A DNA stretch of 64,000 bases from Adiantum capillus-veneris (GCA_014529385.2 CM043942.1:59201184-59265183), one strand, 5' to 3'; numbered from the stretch's first letter, positions 21,758-33,717 are shown. The notes: a model not told the origin generated them from the letters alone. Numbers and translations: made by a program.

Positions 21758-24140
21758 TGCTCGGGCTGCTTTGAAGTGTATCGTTAATGATCAAGCAAAC
21801 ATAAATATATATATGTAAGAAAGAGATAGAAGGGGGAAGGGGGTGCTTGTTGCACTAATGCCTTCTTACAAATCTGTCATGACCAATCAAAGTGAGATTA
21901 GTATTTGTTCAGCATAACCTGAGTAAATTACACCACAACACATCACAAGAAAAAATCCACCCCAATCACTGTCTTAAGGCCAGGGGAGTCCTCTCCACCC
22001 TGTCGCCCTCTTACAGCATGTGGGATTTATGGCTAAATTGATAACAATACCCGGAGACAAGCTATCAAGAACTTACATAAAACACCAAGACACTTACACA
22101 TCATTATTGTCCATGACTTCACGTTGGAAGGGAGACAAGGTATCCATGCTTAGTCCAAATTCACCCTCCTTGATTCAGCAAATGTTGGGCTTACTCTAGT
22201 AGGAGAAATGATAGATTTCCTACTCTCAATTTAATGATCACTCTCTCTTACAATGGCATAGAGTTCCCTTGCTAATCACCCCTAATACAACACATACATA
22301 TGCCTAATGCCAATGAGATTCCACTCAAGAGCTCCTTCTCAAGAGGTTGAGCTTGGCTTCTCAAGCTATAGCATAGTGCTCTTTCTTCTCCCCCCTTTTT
22401 GTGCTAGCTACACCCTCCTTTTATAGCAATTTTGAAGGCTAGGGTTACTCCTCTAACCATGGTTGGGTTGGATTTTCAGCAATTTATCTAATTTCTTTTG
22501 CTTGGAATTATCAAGAAGTTGGTGGGGAAAGAGAGAGGAGAGAAATGGAGGTGACAGGACTTTTCATAGTGGGTTAGTGTTAGTAGAGTTAGTATTAATT
22601 TACAAATGGAATTGGATATTTACAATGGGAGTATCCATGCAAGATACAAATAAGGAAGAAAAACTCTTAAGAGGTAAGAAAAGGTGGATTTCTTACAAGG
22701 TTGATGCTGCAAGTGTCTTGAGTAGGGCCAATTTTGACGCTTGTTGACGGTCCACTAGCTTTGACGGTACATTTTTTCTCCACTCTTGACCTTCCTTGAG
22801 AGAAAAGGTAACTGAAGCTGAGTAATCAACCACCATGATGCTGTCTTTTAAGAGAAGAGGCTGAATTTTGTGGTTTTTTTGATAGATATGGGTAATTTGG
22901 AGGAGGAAAAATGAGACTAGGTGGTCAATTTTGGAATGGAATTGTGTGTGGGAGGTATGAGTTCACCATGGTTTCTCTTATTCTTCAAGGTTGAGGAGAA
23001 GGTGATTAGGGTGCAGAGAGGAGTGGTGAGAGAGGTGGGGATGATGAGTGGAGAAGTGTGTGTGAAAGAGGAAAATGATAAAGTGGAAGAGAGAGTGTGG
23101 CTGCATAGCATGGGAAAACTGGGGTCCACTAATAAAATCATAGCTCACAGCTCGTAGCTCAAAAAAATATGAAAAAATATGAGGCAAAAGTTCAGCCCAC
23201 GAGCTACAACTTTTGTTTGTATCACCTTTTCAAATTCGGAGAGCAAGTGAACTTTAAAAATTCAGCAAAACAAATCGTTTTTTTCCACTGCACAAGGTCC
23301 TTGTGGGGTCCTTCTTTGGATGATTCTTTTGAATAACTCCAAGAGTGAGCCCTCCATAGTGTATGTATGCATGCCACCTACCCTTGAACTTATTTGGTAG
23401 GTCTATAATTGAAGATATTGTTGAGATCATGATATAAGTGAATAGTACAACTAAGAAAATCAAATATTGAGGGGTCTAAAAAATATGTACATGTCAAATA
23501 TAAATAATATAAGTGGAAAAAATATAAAGGGGTCAAAAGAAATCTCTCTCATTATGAGGCTACCATAAAAAGATAAATATTTTTGGTGTTCTAATTTTTT
23601 AGAAAAAAAACAAAATAGATGTAGGAAGGGAAAAATCACAATAGTGAAAAAATATACACATAAATAAAACTAGTTTTTTTGGATTTTTGTTGGGGTGGAG
23701 TTATACCAAATATAAGAGAAGCTTACATGAAAATATTTCTATATGGAATAAAGAGTATGAAAAATGGTAAGAAAAATTGTGGTAATGGTGAGGCAATGTA
23801 TAGAGCATAAATAACACACACCCAGGTAAAAATATTTAAATAAATATCAAAATAATTATGAAAAAATCTTTTATTTAAGCCCTATATACAAAGAAATATT
23901 TACATACGCATGGGCCATAATATACTTATATTTTTTATATTTTTTATTTTTTTGGCTTAACTAGCCCAATACCTAGCTAATTGAGGGTTTTTTATTTCAG
24001 TAAGGAGATATGGGAAAAGTTCCCTAACTCACACGCACCTATATACAGTGAAAGGGTGAGGGTTACCACAGTGTTTGAGTGATTTGATAGGGGGGGATAA
24101 CTCACTATGGTAATCACAGAGAGCCGAAAAATGGCTATCA
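21417..24140 (-). repeat. 3' LTR of E3 (2.7 kb)
   Basis: Minus-strand LTR starting TGATAGCC at 24140 and ending in TTCA at 21417. It is collinear with 31028-33717 over its whole length; by eye only a few differences per hundred bases. It contains a (GA)n tract, AT-rich sequence and several ORFs that occur in both copies but look non-coding (for example the Ser/Thr/His-rich reading at 22917-23187). LTRs this long are unusual among gypsy elements except in Ogre/Tat-type families. Confidence 0.92.
21679..21754. repeat. (GA)n microsatellite in E3 3' LTR
   Basis: An uninterrupted GA run of about 75 bases. The same place in the other LTR (31290-31341) has a shorter tract of about 50 bases with one C interruption, so the two LTRs have diverged here by slippage since insertion. 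Confidence 0.95.
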
Positions 24141-24156
24141 TTAGCCCTCCCCTAGG
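24141..24156 (-). promoter_or_regulatory. E3 polypurine tract
   Basis: On the minus strand CCTAGGGGAGGGCTAA abuts the LTR start TGATAGCC. This is the expected position for the primer of plus-strand DNA synthesis and confirms that E3 is read on the minus strand. Confidence 0.75.
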
Positions 24157-24168
24157 ATGATGGTATAT

Positions 24169-27100
24169 TCATGTACCATCATAAAGAATCTTTTCCAAAG
24201 AGAGTGCTTCAGAGTCCTTGACAAGATCTTCATTGTTTGGCCCCTTGGAATTTTGGTTTGAGTTACACTCATGCTTCATGGAACAATACTTACATGGGAT
24301 AGTTGCCTTTTGCTCTGGTAGATCCTTTGGTAGAAGGCGACTCAAGTAAGGCTTCAAGCGATAGCTGTTTACCTTCCTGGAGTGCTCTTTCCCATTCAAG
24401 TCCATAAGTTGATAGTAACTTGAATTGAAAGCCTTCTTAACTATGTATGGCCCCTGCCATCTTGTTTCAAATTTGGCATCAAAACGATTATCAAGTTGAT
24501 TGTCATACCTTAGCACAAGATCTCCTTCATTGATTCCTTTGTCCTTCACTTTCTTGTTAAGCTTCTCCTTTGTTTGTGTGGCTTTCCTCTTATAGCACTC
24601 GTATGCTGCTTCTCTTTTCCACTCAAGCTCAGCTAAGGTAAGAAGTCGATCCATCCATGCTTCTTGATCATCTTGTGCTGATTTGCCATGAAGTCGCATT
24701 GTTGGAATGTTTAGTTCAATTGGCTGTAAAGCCTCTTGACCATAGACCAAGTGAAATGGTGTGAACTCCGTGGCTTCCCTATATGTGGTTCGATACGCCC
24801 ACAAGGCACCATCCAAGAAGTCATCCCACAACTTTGTCTTGTTTTTCACCATCTTTCTAATGATGCCTGCAATGACACCATTAGCTTTTTCTACCAAACC
24901 ATTTGATTGGGGATAGTAGGGTGTACTGTGACGATGTAGAATGCAAAGTTCTTCACAGACTTCTGTGAGCAATCCCTTTCTAAACCCTAGACCATTATCA
25001 GAAACAATCTCCAAAGGTGTGCCAAATCTACAACAAATGTGAGTGTAGACGAATTTGCTCGCTTTCCTCTCATTTACCTTTGCCACACTTTGTGCTTCCA
25101 CCCACCTAGTCATATAGTCTACAACCACTAGAATGTAGAGTTTACCATTTTTTGTCCTAGGCAGAGGACCCATAGCATCAATGCCCCACTTTTCAAAGGG
25201 TCCATTTGCAAGCACGATTTGACTTGGACCATAAATCAATCTTCTATTCCCATTTACCTGACAATTGTGACAACTTTTACACCAATGTTGGACATCCACA
25301 TGTAGACTTGGCCAAACATACCCCGCAAGCAAAATCTTCTTCACAGTTAATTCTTGGGAAAAATGACCACCACATGCCTCTTCATGCAAACCTTTTACAA
25401 TGGCTGGAATTTCCGCGATAGTTGGTACTCTTCTGCACACTTTATCCTTCCCTCTTTGATAGAGGGAGCCTTCTAGGAAGAGATACATGCTTGCCTTCTT
25501 CATGAGTCTCCTCTTCTGAGCTTTTGTGAAGTCTGGTGGAAACTCACCCTCCAAAATGTAGCCAATGATGGGAGCCAATGACTCCAATCCCTGGTACCTC
25601 GGTTGCTTCATAGTAGCCGCCACCATGATGACCTGCACTTCTTTCTTTACACATGCAATGGCTTGTTGTGCAAGTAAATCAGCATCTTCACTTTGTTTCC
25701 TAGGAATATGATATAATTGCACCTCCTCAAATTGATTAAATAGCCTATGGATGGTATGAACTTTGGCCCTTAGTCTTTCATTTTTGCATGCCCAGATGCC
25801 TAAAATCTGCTTCACAATGAGAAGTGCATCCCCTTTTACCATGAGACATTGTATACCATGGCCAATGCATATTTTTAAACCATGAAGTAGTGTGTCATAT
25901 TCTGCTTCATTGTTGCTAGCTGAACTTGGTAGATTGAACTTCTCTTTCATGACCACCTCTCCACTTGGGTTGAGCAACACTAGCCCTCCCCCTACTTTTC
26001 CTGTGGCTCGACGAAAAGCTCCATCAAAGAACAAGGTAAAATCATTAGGAATACTTTTTGGTGGTGGCAATCTTTACTTCAGGCACCTTAATCTCCTTTT
26101 CATGCACCCTATAAGTGAGAGTCCCTGCCAATTGTGCACGCACACTATCTTCTACCTTGAAAGAGTATTGAAATTATTACAACTCCATAATCCACTTTGA
26201 GATCCTAGTACTAAGATTCATTTGAGATGACACCCAAGGGAACAAATTCTCTGCGGTGAGGATTACAAAAGGTTTTGGGAGCAAGTAGGATCTAAACTTC
26301 CTTATCGCAAACATGAGAGAAAGCATCATGAGTTCTGCCTCCGTGTAGCCTCTCTCTAAAGCATTCATGACCCTACTAGCAAAGTAGATGGGCCGCATCC
26401 TGGTACTATAGGGATCTTGTTGTAGCAAAACTGCACCAATTGTTTCTTTCCCGGCACTAGAGCTAACAAAGAATGTGTACTCCCAACAAGGAGGCATGAA
26501 TGTTGGTAGCTCTGACAAAATGGCTTTAATGTTACAAAAGTACTCTTCAAGCTCATCAGACCATGCAAATTCTACTTTTTGTGTCAACTTTTTCAAAGGG
26601 TGAAGTAACTCCGAGGCTAAGTGAATGAAGCGTGACATATACTTCACCTTTTGAATGAATGAGATGACCTCCTTAAGACTCTTGGGTGATGGTAGCTCAA
26701 TAAGAGCCTTTGCCTTTGAAGGATCCACTTCAATGCCTTTGTAAGAAACTTTATGACCAAGCAAGATTACTTCATCCTCACCTATATGGCACTTGTCGGG
26801 GTTGAGTTGACCTCCCATGTCGTAGAGCTTCTTTAAACCTTCTTCTACCCTTTGTAGATGCAATGATTTTCAGCTATAAATACAGAAATCATCAATGAAC
26901 ACCCTAATTGACTTTCCAAAGAATGCTTGAAACACCATATTCATGAAACATTGGCATGTTGCAGGAGCATTTGTCAGACCAAATGGCATGACTCTAAAAG
27001 CATAACAACCCCAAGGAGTGATAAAGGTTTTTTTCAATTGATCCTCCAATGCAATCCCTATTTGAAAGTAACCTGAGTAACCATCGCACACAGTGTACTT

Positions 27101-29436
27101 CTCATGACCAGCTACCTCATTTAGTATCTCATCCTGGAATGGGAGGGGAAAGTGATCTCTTTTTGTTGCCTCATTGAGGGGACGGTAATCCACACACACC
27201 CTCCACTTGCCATTTTTCTTAGGAGTGACAACAACAGGAGAGACCCACTCTGAATTCTCCACTGGATAAATGAAATCTGCTGCTAGAAGCTTTCTTACCT
27301 CCTTGAGTAGAGCCTGTTCCTTTATAACTCCTAGCCTTCGTAGCTTCTGAGCTTTAGGTGCGGCCTCAGGCTTTAACTCAATCTTGTGTTGAACAACATC
27401 TACCCCACGCACGTCGGTGTAGTCTTTAGCAAAAAGCCTAGGAAACTTCCTTAGCACACATTTGAACTCCTCTCTTTCATCCTTTGTAAGTGTTGTTGAT
27501 AGCATACCTTCCAGCATCCATTTATCTTGAACACCTTCGTTCTCTTGAGGACCTACCTCCTCCAAGCCTTGACAAGAGGTCTCTTGGTTGCTTGGCTTAA
27601 ACCTTACCCCCATGACTTCGATGGAAGACTCCTCTTCAGTAATGCTGCCGCTACTTTCTTCTTCTGAAGTGCTATCAGTCCAACCTTCTTCCGTCTCACT
27701 TTGAGATGATTCTTCATGGAGCTCCTCTTGGCGTTGCTCCTTCATGTCAAAGACAACCTTCTTATGATTGTCATTCCTGCAAATTAATTTCCCACTCTCC
27801 CAATCCTGCAAAGCTCGCATTTTCATTAGCCATGGTCTTCCTAGGATAAATGGATAACCACTTCCCTTGGTCGACATAACATAAAAATCCACCGCTTTCT
27901 TAATGCCAAAGGCCTGTACAAAGACATTTTTACAAATGCCTACACACCTAGCCTTGCTATTGTTTGCCATCTTGACTTTGATTTCAGGTGTCTCCTGGAT
28001 GTGCATGCCTAGTCTTTGCATGAGTCCCTCTGTCATGATGCAAATTTGTGCACCCCCATCCACTAGACCTTCCCTAACCAATCTTCCTTTGATGTAACAG
28101 TTTAGCACCGGTGTAATGTCCTCATTCATTTCAGCTTGTGCAATTTTTACAACAGGCACACTCTCTTTTACCTTTCTCCTAGTGCTAACTGCCCTTGTTA
28201 AATCCCTCCTAACTTGTGGACATAATGCAAGAAATTGAGGCCATGAAATATCAGGACCCTTACCTCTCATGTCTTCCAACAAGTTGTACGGAGCCATACC
28301 ATGTCCAAGAGGGAAGTCTTGGAGGTTGATACGACATCGAGTCCTCTTGGTTTCCTTGGTTTCCTTTTCCTTCTTGCCTTGTCCATGGTCACTCTGTGAT
28401 GTGACTCCTTCTTTTTCTTTACCTTTTCCTCGGCCACGCTTAATGCCATTGGTTTCCATGTCAACCTCATTTGAATTTGTCACCTCTACCACATGCACAT
28501 TTGGATCTGGCAAAGGTGGAACTCCTTCTATCCTTTGTGGAGGTGGTCGTGGTCCATTTAGCCTTTGTAGAAGCCTTGGTTGTTGCCCAACTCCTTCTCC
28601 TGCATTCATCACTGGGTAATTCAAGTTAGGTCTCCCTGGCTCTCCACGGGGCCAAGGACAATTATACATCCCATGTCCAAACTCTCCGCAATTCCAACAT
28701 TGCAAGACTCTCCTAGTTCGTGGCTCTCTCTCTTCTGACTTCTTTGCTTGTCCCTTTGGACGTACAGCTTGTGCAAGGTGAATTGACAGGCTGCTTAAAG
28801 ATTCATTTAACTTCTCAATCACTTCAGCCGTTACCTCAGGAAGCTCCCTAGATGTTGATGCTTGTGACTTACCTTTGGGTCTAAGACCTTCTATTGGAAC
28901 CTTTCTCCTTAAGCACTTGAGGTTCCTATACTTCTTAGCAGCCCTAGTTTCAGCTGCATCAAAAGTAACAGGTGCACCCGCCTCAACTTTTACCTTAAGG
29001 TCAGAAAAGAGTCCGGCTATGAACCTCTCCTTCTTTAAAAATTCTGCACCATCACCAGGGTTAGCAACATTTCGTATCCATAGAGCCCAAAGACGTAGAA
29101 ACTCTTGCTTGTACAAGTAGTAGTCATCTAAGTCTTTTTGCTTATGAGAAACAATGTCTTGCCATAGTTTTTGAGTGTTTTGGGGATCAAAGAAGTATCT
29201 TCTTAAATGATTCAAAACTTCTGTGTAATTCCCCTTAACTTCCTCAGGCAAAGAGTCAAACCAAGTACTATCATCTTTCCTAAGGACCACCTCAAACATT
29301 TCTACACGTTCTTGATCGGTTACTATCCTCTCTTGATACGGCAAGACATCTTGAAATTTGCTAAAAATAATTCTGCATCCTCTCCAGGCTCTCCAAAGAA
29401 AAGAGGATATCCAGACATTTGGCGTTGGCTCTCCAT
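24169..29436 (-). pseudogene. E3 gag-pol (Ty3/gypsy, Tat lineage), broken
   Basis: Gag likely starts at ATG 29436 (MESQRQMSGYPLFFGEPG), with a frameshift near 29330-29345; the main frame is then open 29344-26870. Features: zinc knuckle CWNCGEFGHGMYNC; basic linker; protease LVDGGAQICIM; acidic spacer; RT through FIDDFCIYS. A TGA at 26870-26872 falls just after the RT catalytic motif where Arg fits (CGA). The same frame continues 26863-26177 (RT thumb and RNase H), ends at a double TAA, and shifts near 26070. The frame 26070-24169 holds the second RNase H (FFDGAFRRATGKVGG), the integrase zinc finger (HEEACGGH, CKSCHNC), an intact DDE (IDAMGP, SDNGLG, VEKAN) and a WQGPY tail. It is divergent from E1 and E2 but has the same domain order. 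Confidence 0.93.
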
Positions 29437-29485
29437 TATTATGAAAGATTACAACACGAGTTACAATAAGGGATACAATACAGAT

Positions 29486-29983
29486 TTAGAACCACTCGCC
29501 TACAAATGAAGAAGTAAGAAAATACCACTCTAGGTTTTCTTCTTCAGCTATCCAAGCTTCAATGAGGTCTCGATTTGTTTGATCAAAACAAAAAGGTAGA
29601 CTATTGATGAGCTCTAAGAAGGGTTGAAATTCTTCAAAGCTAAGGAGATAAATAGAAATCTCTAAAACTTCATTTTCTGGATCCAAAAGAGCAACCACGT
29701 CCCAAGTGATAAATTGCACTTGCTCTACAATTCCCAACGCACAAGCGGTTTGTATAAAAACTAGATCTTCATGCTCGTCGAAGGCCGTGAGAAAGTAGCA
29801 ATTGACTAGGAGCTCCTTTCCTTCGAGTTCCACACAGTCGGAGTGAGGCAACCTTCTCACAATTTCATAAAGAACATCCTCATCAAATCCAATCAAGTTT
29901 GCAAGATTTAAAGACTCCACTTGTGCTACAAAATTCCTAGACAAAAACTCCTTAGGTTTTATGGTTAAATCATTCAAAAGCAT
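29486..29983 (-). CDS. E3 accessory ORF beta-2, F-box-like motif
   Basis: A 165-residue ORF with ATG at 29983, upstream of gag on the same strand. Around residues 33-60 it reads DEDVLYEIVRRLPHSDCVEL, which resembles the start of an F-box (hydrophobic spacing, then RLP). The C-terminal half (LELINSLPFCFDQTNRDLI, then acidic) matches the neighbouring ORF beta-1. Overall composition is acidic, with no membrane segment. I know of no standard retrotransposon protein like this. If the F-box reading is right, the protein could act as a substrate adaptor for SCF ubiquitin ligase; that is inference from a short motif only. Confidence 0.6.
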   Translation of the reverse strand: MLLNDLTIKPKEFLSRNFVAQVESLNLANLIGFDEDVLYEIVRRLPHSDCVELEGKELLVNCYFLTAFDEHEDLVFIQTACALGIVEQVQFITWDVVALLDPENEVLEISIYLLSFEEFQPFLELINSLPFCFDQTNRDLIEAWIAEEENLEWYFLTSSFVGEWF

Positions 29984-29991
29984 AAAGAGAT

Positions 29992-30461
29992 TTACAATGT
30001 CTCTATGAACAAAGTGTCATAGAAAGTAGAGAAGGATGAGAATTTATACAAATTTGCAATCTTCTCTATGCTCTCTTTATTAAGACAAGCTCTGAATAGC
30101 TCCCTATCTCCTTTGTTGAAAGCGAAAGGAAGACTATTAATAAGACGCAAATGAGGGAAAAATTCACCAAATGTGAGTCTATGAAGCATGAACTCTGGCT
30201 GCAAGTTTCCTAAAGAGTCTTCCTCAATGGTGAAATGCACTCGCCAAACGCCAAATTTCAAATGGAATCCACGCGTAGGACCTTTCGTCTTAACTTCACC
30301 ACCCTCTTGTTATGAGGGAGACGCCTTACTACTTGCTCCTGCAACTCAATTGGTAATAGAGCTAGATCTCTAAGGATTGAACTTTCACTGCAAACACATT
30401 CCCTGTTAGAACAAATGATCTTTTTTTGTTTCTTGTAACAACTTGGACAAAGAAAAAACAA
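29992..30461 (-). pseudogene. E3 accessory ORF beta-1, F-box-like, frameshifted
   Basis: A diverged tandem copy of beta-2, read in two frames (30461-30258, then 30261-29992), so one frameshift lies near 30260-30290. There is no ATG in the first frame; a stop lies just upstream at 30471-30473. It starts with a Cys-rich stretch (CPSCYKKQKKIICSNREC) that could bind zinc, then LPIELQEQVVRRLPHNK, the better F-box-like match of the pair. The second frame ends LRLINSLPFAFNKGDRELF, parallel to beta-2. Missing start and frameshift suggest it is a relic, unless an unseen splice supplies the start. Confidence 0.55.
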
Positions 30462-30495
30462 ACATACACACTATTTTGCCGGGCTGCACTTCATT

Positions 30496-30714
30496 TTAAA
30501 ATAAAATGAACACATGTACATCAAAAGAAGTGTGGTAGTTGATGAGAGGTAGAATGACAGGGTTTGGTGATGCAAGAATTTCTCCTACTCTTTGGGCACC
30601 AAACATGAACACCATTCGTTGTTGAAAATGGATCTTTCTACTAATTGCAACATTTATTCTAATGTGTGGAGTAAAATGAAAGGAAAAAACCTCTATTCCT
30701 GGGCCATTATCCAT
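30496..30714 (-). CDS. E3 accessory ORF alpha-1
   Basis: A 72-residue ORF with ATG at 30714 (MDNGPG), homologous to the ORF at 12175-12393 of E2. It shares the MD start, RKIHFQQRMVFMFGAQRV, a PVILPLINY turn and the SFDVHVFILF end. E2 and E3 differ strongly in gag and LTR, so preservation of this ORF points to function. The family is unknown. Confidence 0.7.
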   Translation of the reverse strand: MDNGPGIEVFSFHFTPHIRINVAISRKIHFQQRMVFMFGAQRVGEILASPNPVILPLINYHTSFDVHVFILF

Positions 30715-30735
30715 GGCCTATGCATGTCCTAATGC

Positions 30736-30948
30736 TTAAAATAACACAAAAATATAGACGTACAAGCTAATATCGTACCTAATGAGAGGCAAAATAAAAG
30801 GATTTACCGAAGTGATAATCTCGGCTAACCTAAGAGGACCTAAAATCCTACGAATTACCCGTTGAAATTGCAACTTAGTACTAACAATTATGTGTATCTT
30901 TTGCCTTGCAATGGGAATGAAAGGATCATACAAACTCTCGTGATTCAT
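30736..30948 (-). CDS. E3 accessory ORF alpha-2
   Basis: A 70-residue ORF with ATG at 30948, only 21 bases upstream of alpha-1 on the same strand. It is a diverged paralogue: TKLQFQRVIRRILGPLRL, PFILPLIRYDIS and YIFVLF line up with alpha-1. It is the first ORF after the E3 primer site, about 60 bases away. The tandem arrangement parallels the beta pair, so the E3 leader has expanded by two duplications. Confidence 0.65.
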   Translation of the reverse strand: MNHESLYDPFIPIARQKIHIIVSTKLQFQRVIRRILGPLRLAEIITSVNPFILPLIRYDISLYVYIFVLF

Positions 30949-31007
30949 GCAAACTACTTGACTATGCTAAAAGTTGATCCTACACAAAAAAATACACGAG
31001 TTGTTTT

Positions 31008-31024
31008 CCTCAGTGGGGGCACCA
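31008..31024 (-). promoter_or_regulatory. E3 primer binding site
   Basis: On the minus strand TGGTGCCCCCACTGAGG lies just inside the 5' LTR. It differs by one base from the E1/E2 primer site, so all three Tat elements appear to use the same tRNA primer. Confidence 0.8.
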
Positions 31025-31027
31025 ATT

Positions 31028-31289
31028 TCAAGCGGTCCGGGGCGGGCAACAAGAAGAGCAACCTCTAGACACCCTTCAAGGCTCCCGTGCTGCTCAATGG
31101 GGCTGGGGCACAACACAACACAAACCAAAACAACAAACCCCCAGCCAAATCCCAACTACACAAGGGGCACCACCTAGTTTAAGAGCGAACTAGGATGCAA
31201 AAGAGGAGAATCGTTAGAGCAACCCACAAACAAGCAAGGAATTTACACTAACCCTAGCACCAATGGAACACTCTCATACACTAAAACAC

Positions 31290-31341
<52 letters not shown>

Positions 31342-33717
31342 TGGTGCTCGGGCTGCTTTGAAGTGTATCGTTAATGATCAAGCAAACATAAATATATATA
31401 TGTAAGAAAGAGAGAGAAGGGGGAAGGGGGTGCTTGTTGCACTAATGCTTTCTTACAAATCTGTCATGACCAATCAAAGTGAGATTAGTATTTGTTCAAC
31501 ATAGCCTGAGTAAATTACACCACAACACATCACAAGAAAAAAGCCACCCCAATCACTGTCTTAAGGCCAGGGGAGTCCTCTCCACCCTGTCGCCCTCTTA
31601 CAACATGTGGGATTTATGGCTAAATTGATAATAGTACCCGGAGACAAGCTATCAAGAACTTACATAAAACACCAAGACACTTACACATAATTATTGTCCA
31701 TGACTTCACGTTGGAAGGGAGACAAGGTATCCATACTTAGTCCAAATTCACCCTCCTTGATTCAGCAAATGTTGGGCTTACTCTAGTAGGAGAAATGATA
31801 GATTTCCTACTCTCAATTTAATGATCACTCTCTCTTACAATGGCATAGAGTTCCCTTGCTAATCACCCCTAATACAACACATACATATGCCTAATGCCAA
31901 TGAGATTCCACTCAAGAGCTCCTTCTCAAGAGGTTGAGCTTGGCTTCTCAAGCTATAGCATAGTGCTCTTTCTTCTCCCCCCTTTTTGTGCTAGCTACAC
32001 CCTCCTTTTATAGCAATTTTGAAGGCTAGGGTTACTCCTCTAACCATGGTTGGGTTAGATTTTCAGCAATTTATCTAATTTCTTTTGCTTGGAATTATCA
32101 AGAAGTTGGTGGGGAAAGAGAGAGGAAAGAAATGGAGGTGATAGGACTTTTCATAGTGGGTTAGTGTTAGTAGAGTTAGTATTAATTTACAAATGGAATT
32201 GGATATTTACAATGGGAGTATCCATGTAGGATACAAATAAGGAAGAAAAACTCTTAAGAGGTAAAAAAAGGTGGATTTCTTACAAGGTTGATGCTGCAAG
32301 TGTCTTGAGTAGGGCCAATTTTGACGCTTGTTGACGGTCCACTAGCTTAGACGGTACATTTTTTCTCCACTCTTGACCTTTCTTGAGAGACAAGGTAATT
32401 GAAGCTGAGTAATCAACCACCATGATGCTATCTTTTAAGAGAAGAGGCTGAATTTTGTGGTTTTTTTGATAGATATGGGTAATTTGGAGGAGGAAAAATG
32501 AGACTAGGTGGTCAATTTTGGAATGGAATTGTGTGTGGGAGGTATGAGTTCACCATGGTTTCTCTTATTCTTAAAGGTTGAGGAGAAGGTGATTAGGGTG
32601 AAGAGAGGAGTGGTGAGAGAGGTGGGGATGATGAGTGGAGAAGTGTGTGTGAAAGAGGAAAATGATAAAGTGGAAGAGAGAGTGTGGCTGCATAGCATGG
32701 GAAAACTGGGGTCCACTAATAAAATCATAGCTCACAGCTCGTAGCTCAAAAAAATATGAAAAAATATGAGGCAAAAGTTCAGCCCACGAGCTACAACTTT
32801 TGTTTGTATCACCTTTTCAAATTCGGAGAGCAAGTGACTTTTAAAAATTCAGCAAAACCGACCGTTTTTTTCCACTGCACAAGGTCCTTGTGGGGTCCTT
32901 CTTTGGATGATTCTTTTGAATACCTCCAAGAGTGAGCCCTCCATAGTGCATGTATGCATGCCACCTACCCTTGACCTTATTTGGTAGGTCTATAATTGAA
33001 GATATTGTTGAGATCATGATATAAGTGAATAGTACAACTAAGAAAATCAAATATTGAGGGGTCTAAAAAATATGTACATGTCAAATATAAATAATATAAG
33101 TGGAAAAAATATAAAGGGGTCAAAAGAAATCTCTCTCATTATGAGGCTACCATAAAAAGATAAATATTTTTGGTGTTCTAATTTTTTAGAAAAAAAAAAA
33201 TAGATGTAGGAAGGGAAAAATCACAATAGTGAAAAAATATACACATAAATAAAACTAGTTTTTTTGGATTTTTGTTGGGGTGGAGTTACACCAAATATAA
33301 AAGAAGCTTACATGAAAATATTTCTATATGGAATAAAGAGTATGAAAAATGGTAAGAAAAATTGTGGTAATGGTGAGGCAATGTACAGAGCATAAATAAC
33401 ACACACCTAGGTAAAAATATTTAAATAAATACCAAAATAATTATGAAAAAATCTTTTTTTTAGGCCCTATATACAAAGAAATATTTACATACGCATGGGC
33501 CATAAATATACTTATATTTTTTATTTTTTTGGCTCAACTAGCCCAATGCCTAGCTAATTGAGGGTTTTTTATTTCAGTAAGGAGATATGGGAAAAGTCCC
33601 CTAACTCACACACACCTATATACGGTGAAAGGGTGAGGGTAACCACAGTGTTTGAGTGATTTGATAGGGGGGGATAACTCACTATGGAAATCACAGAGAG
33701 CCGAAAAACGGCTATCA
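31028..33717 (-). repeat. 5' LTR of E3 (2.7 kb)
   Basis: Minus-strand LTR starting TGATAGCC at 33717 and collinear with 21417-24140. Its inner end reads TTGA where the other copy has TTCA. A (GA)n tract lies at 31290-31341. The outer flank (ACAGG) does not match the flank of the other LTR (AACAT), so no target site duplication is visible. Confidence 0.92.

Larger units (their letters stand above)
21417..33717 (-). mobile_element. Element E3, 12.3 kb Tat/Ogre-like retrotransposon with extra ORFs
   Basis: Complete structure on the minus strand: LTR, primer site, four small accessory ORFs, gag, protease, RT, RNase H, second RNase H, integrase, polypurine tract, LTR. Large LTRs and extra coding upstream of gag recall the Ogre group, which also carries an ORF1 before gag, but these ORFs are short and duplicated. 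Coding damage is modest (one early frameshift, one stop, one double stop and one late frameshift). Confidence 0.9.

Noticed and set aside
22917-23187. Overlapping ORFs inside the E3 LTRs (also at 32504-32774)
   Set aside because: Present in both copies only because the LTRs are near-identical. Composition is Ser/Thr/His-rich or Val/Glu/Gly-rich, open on both strands, with no motif.
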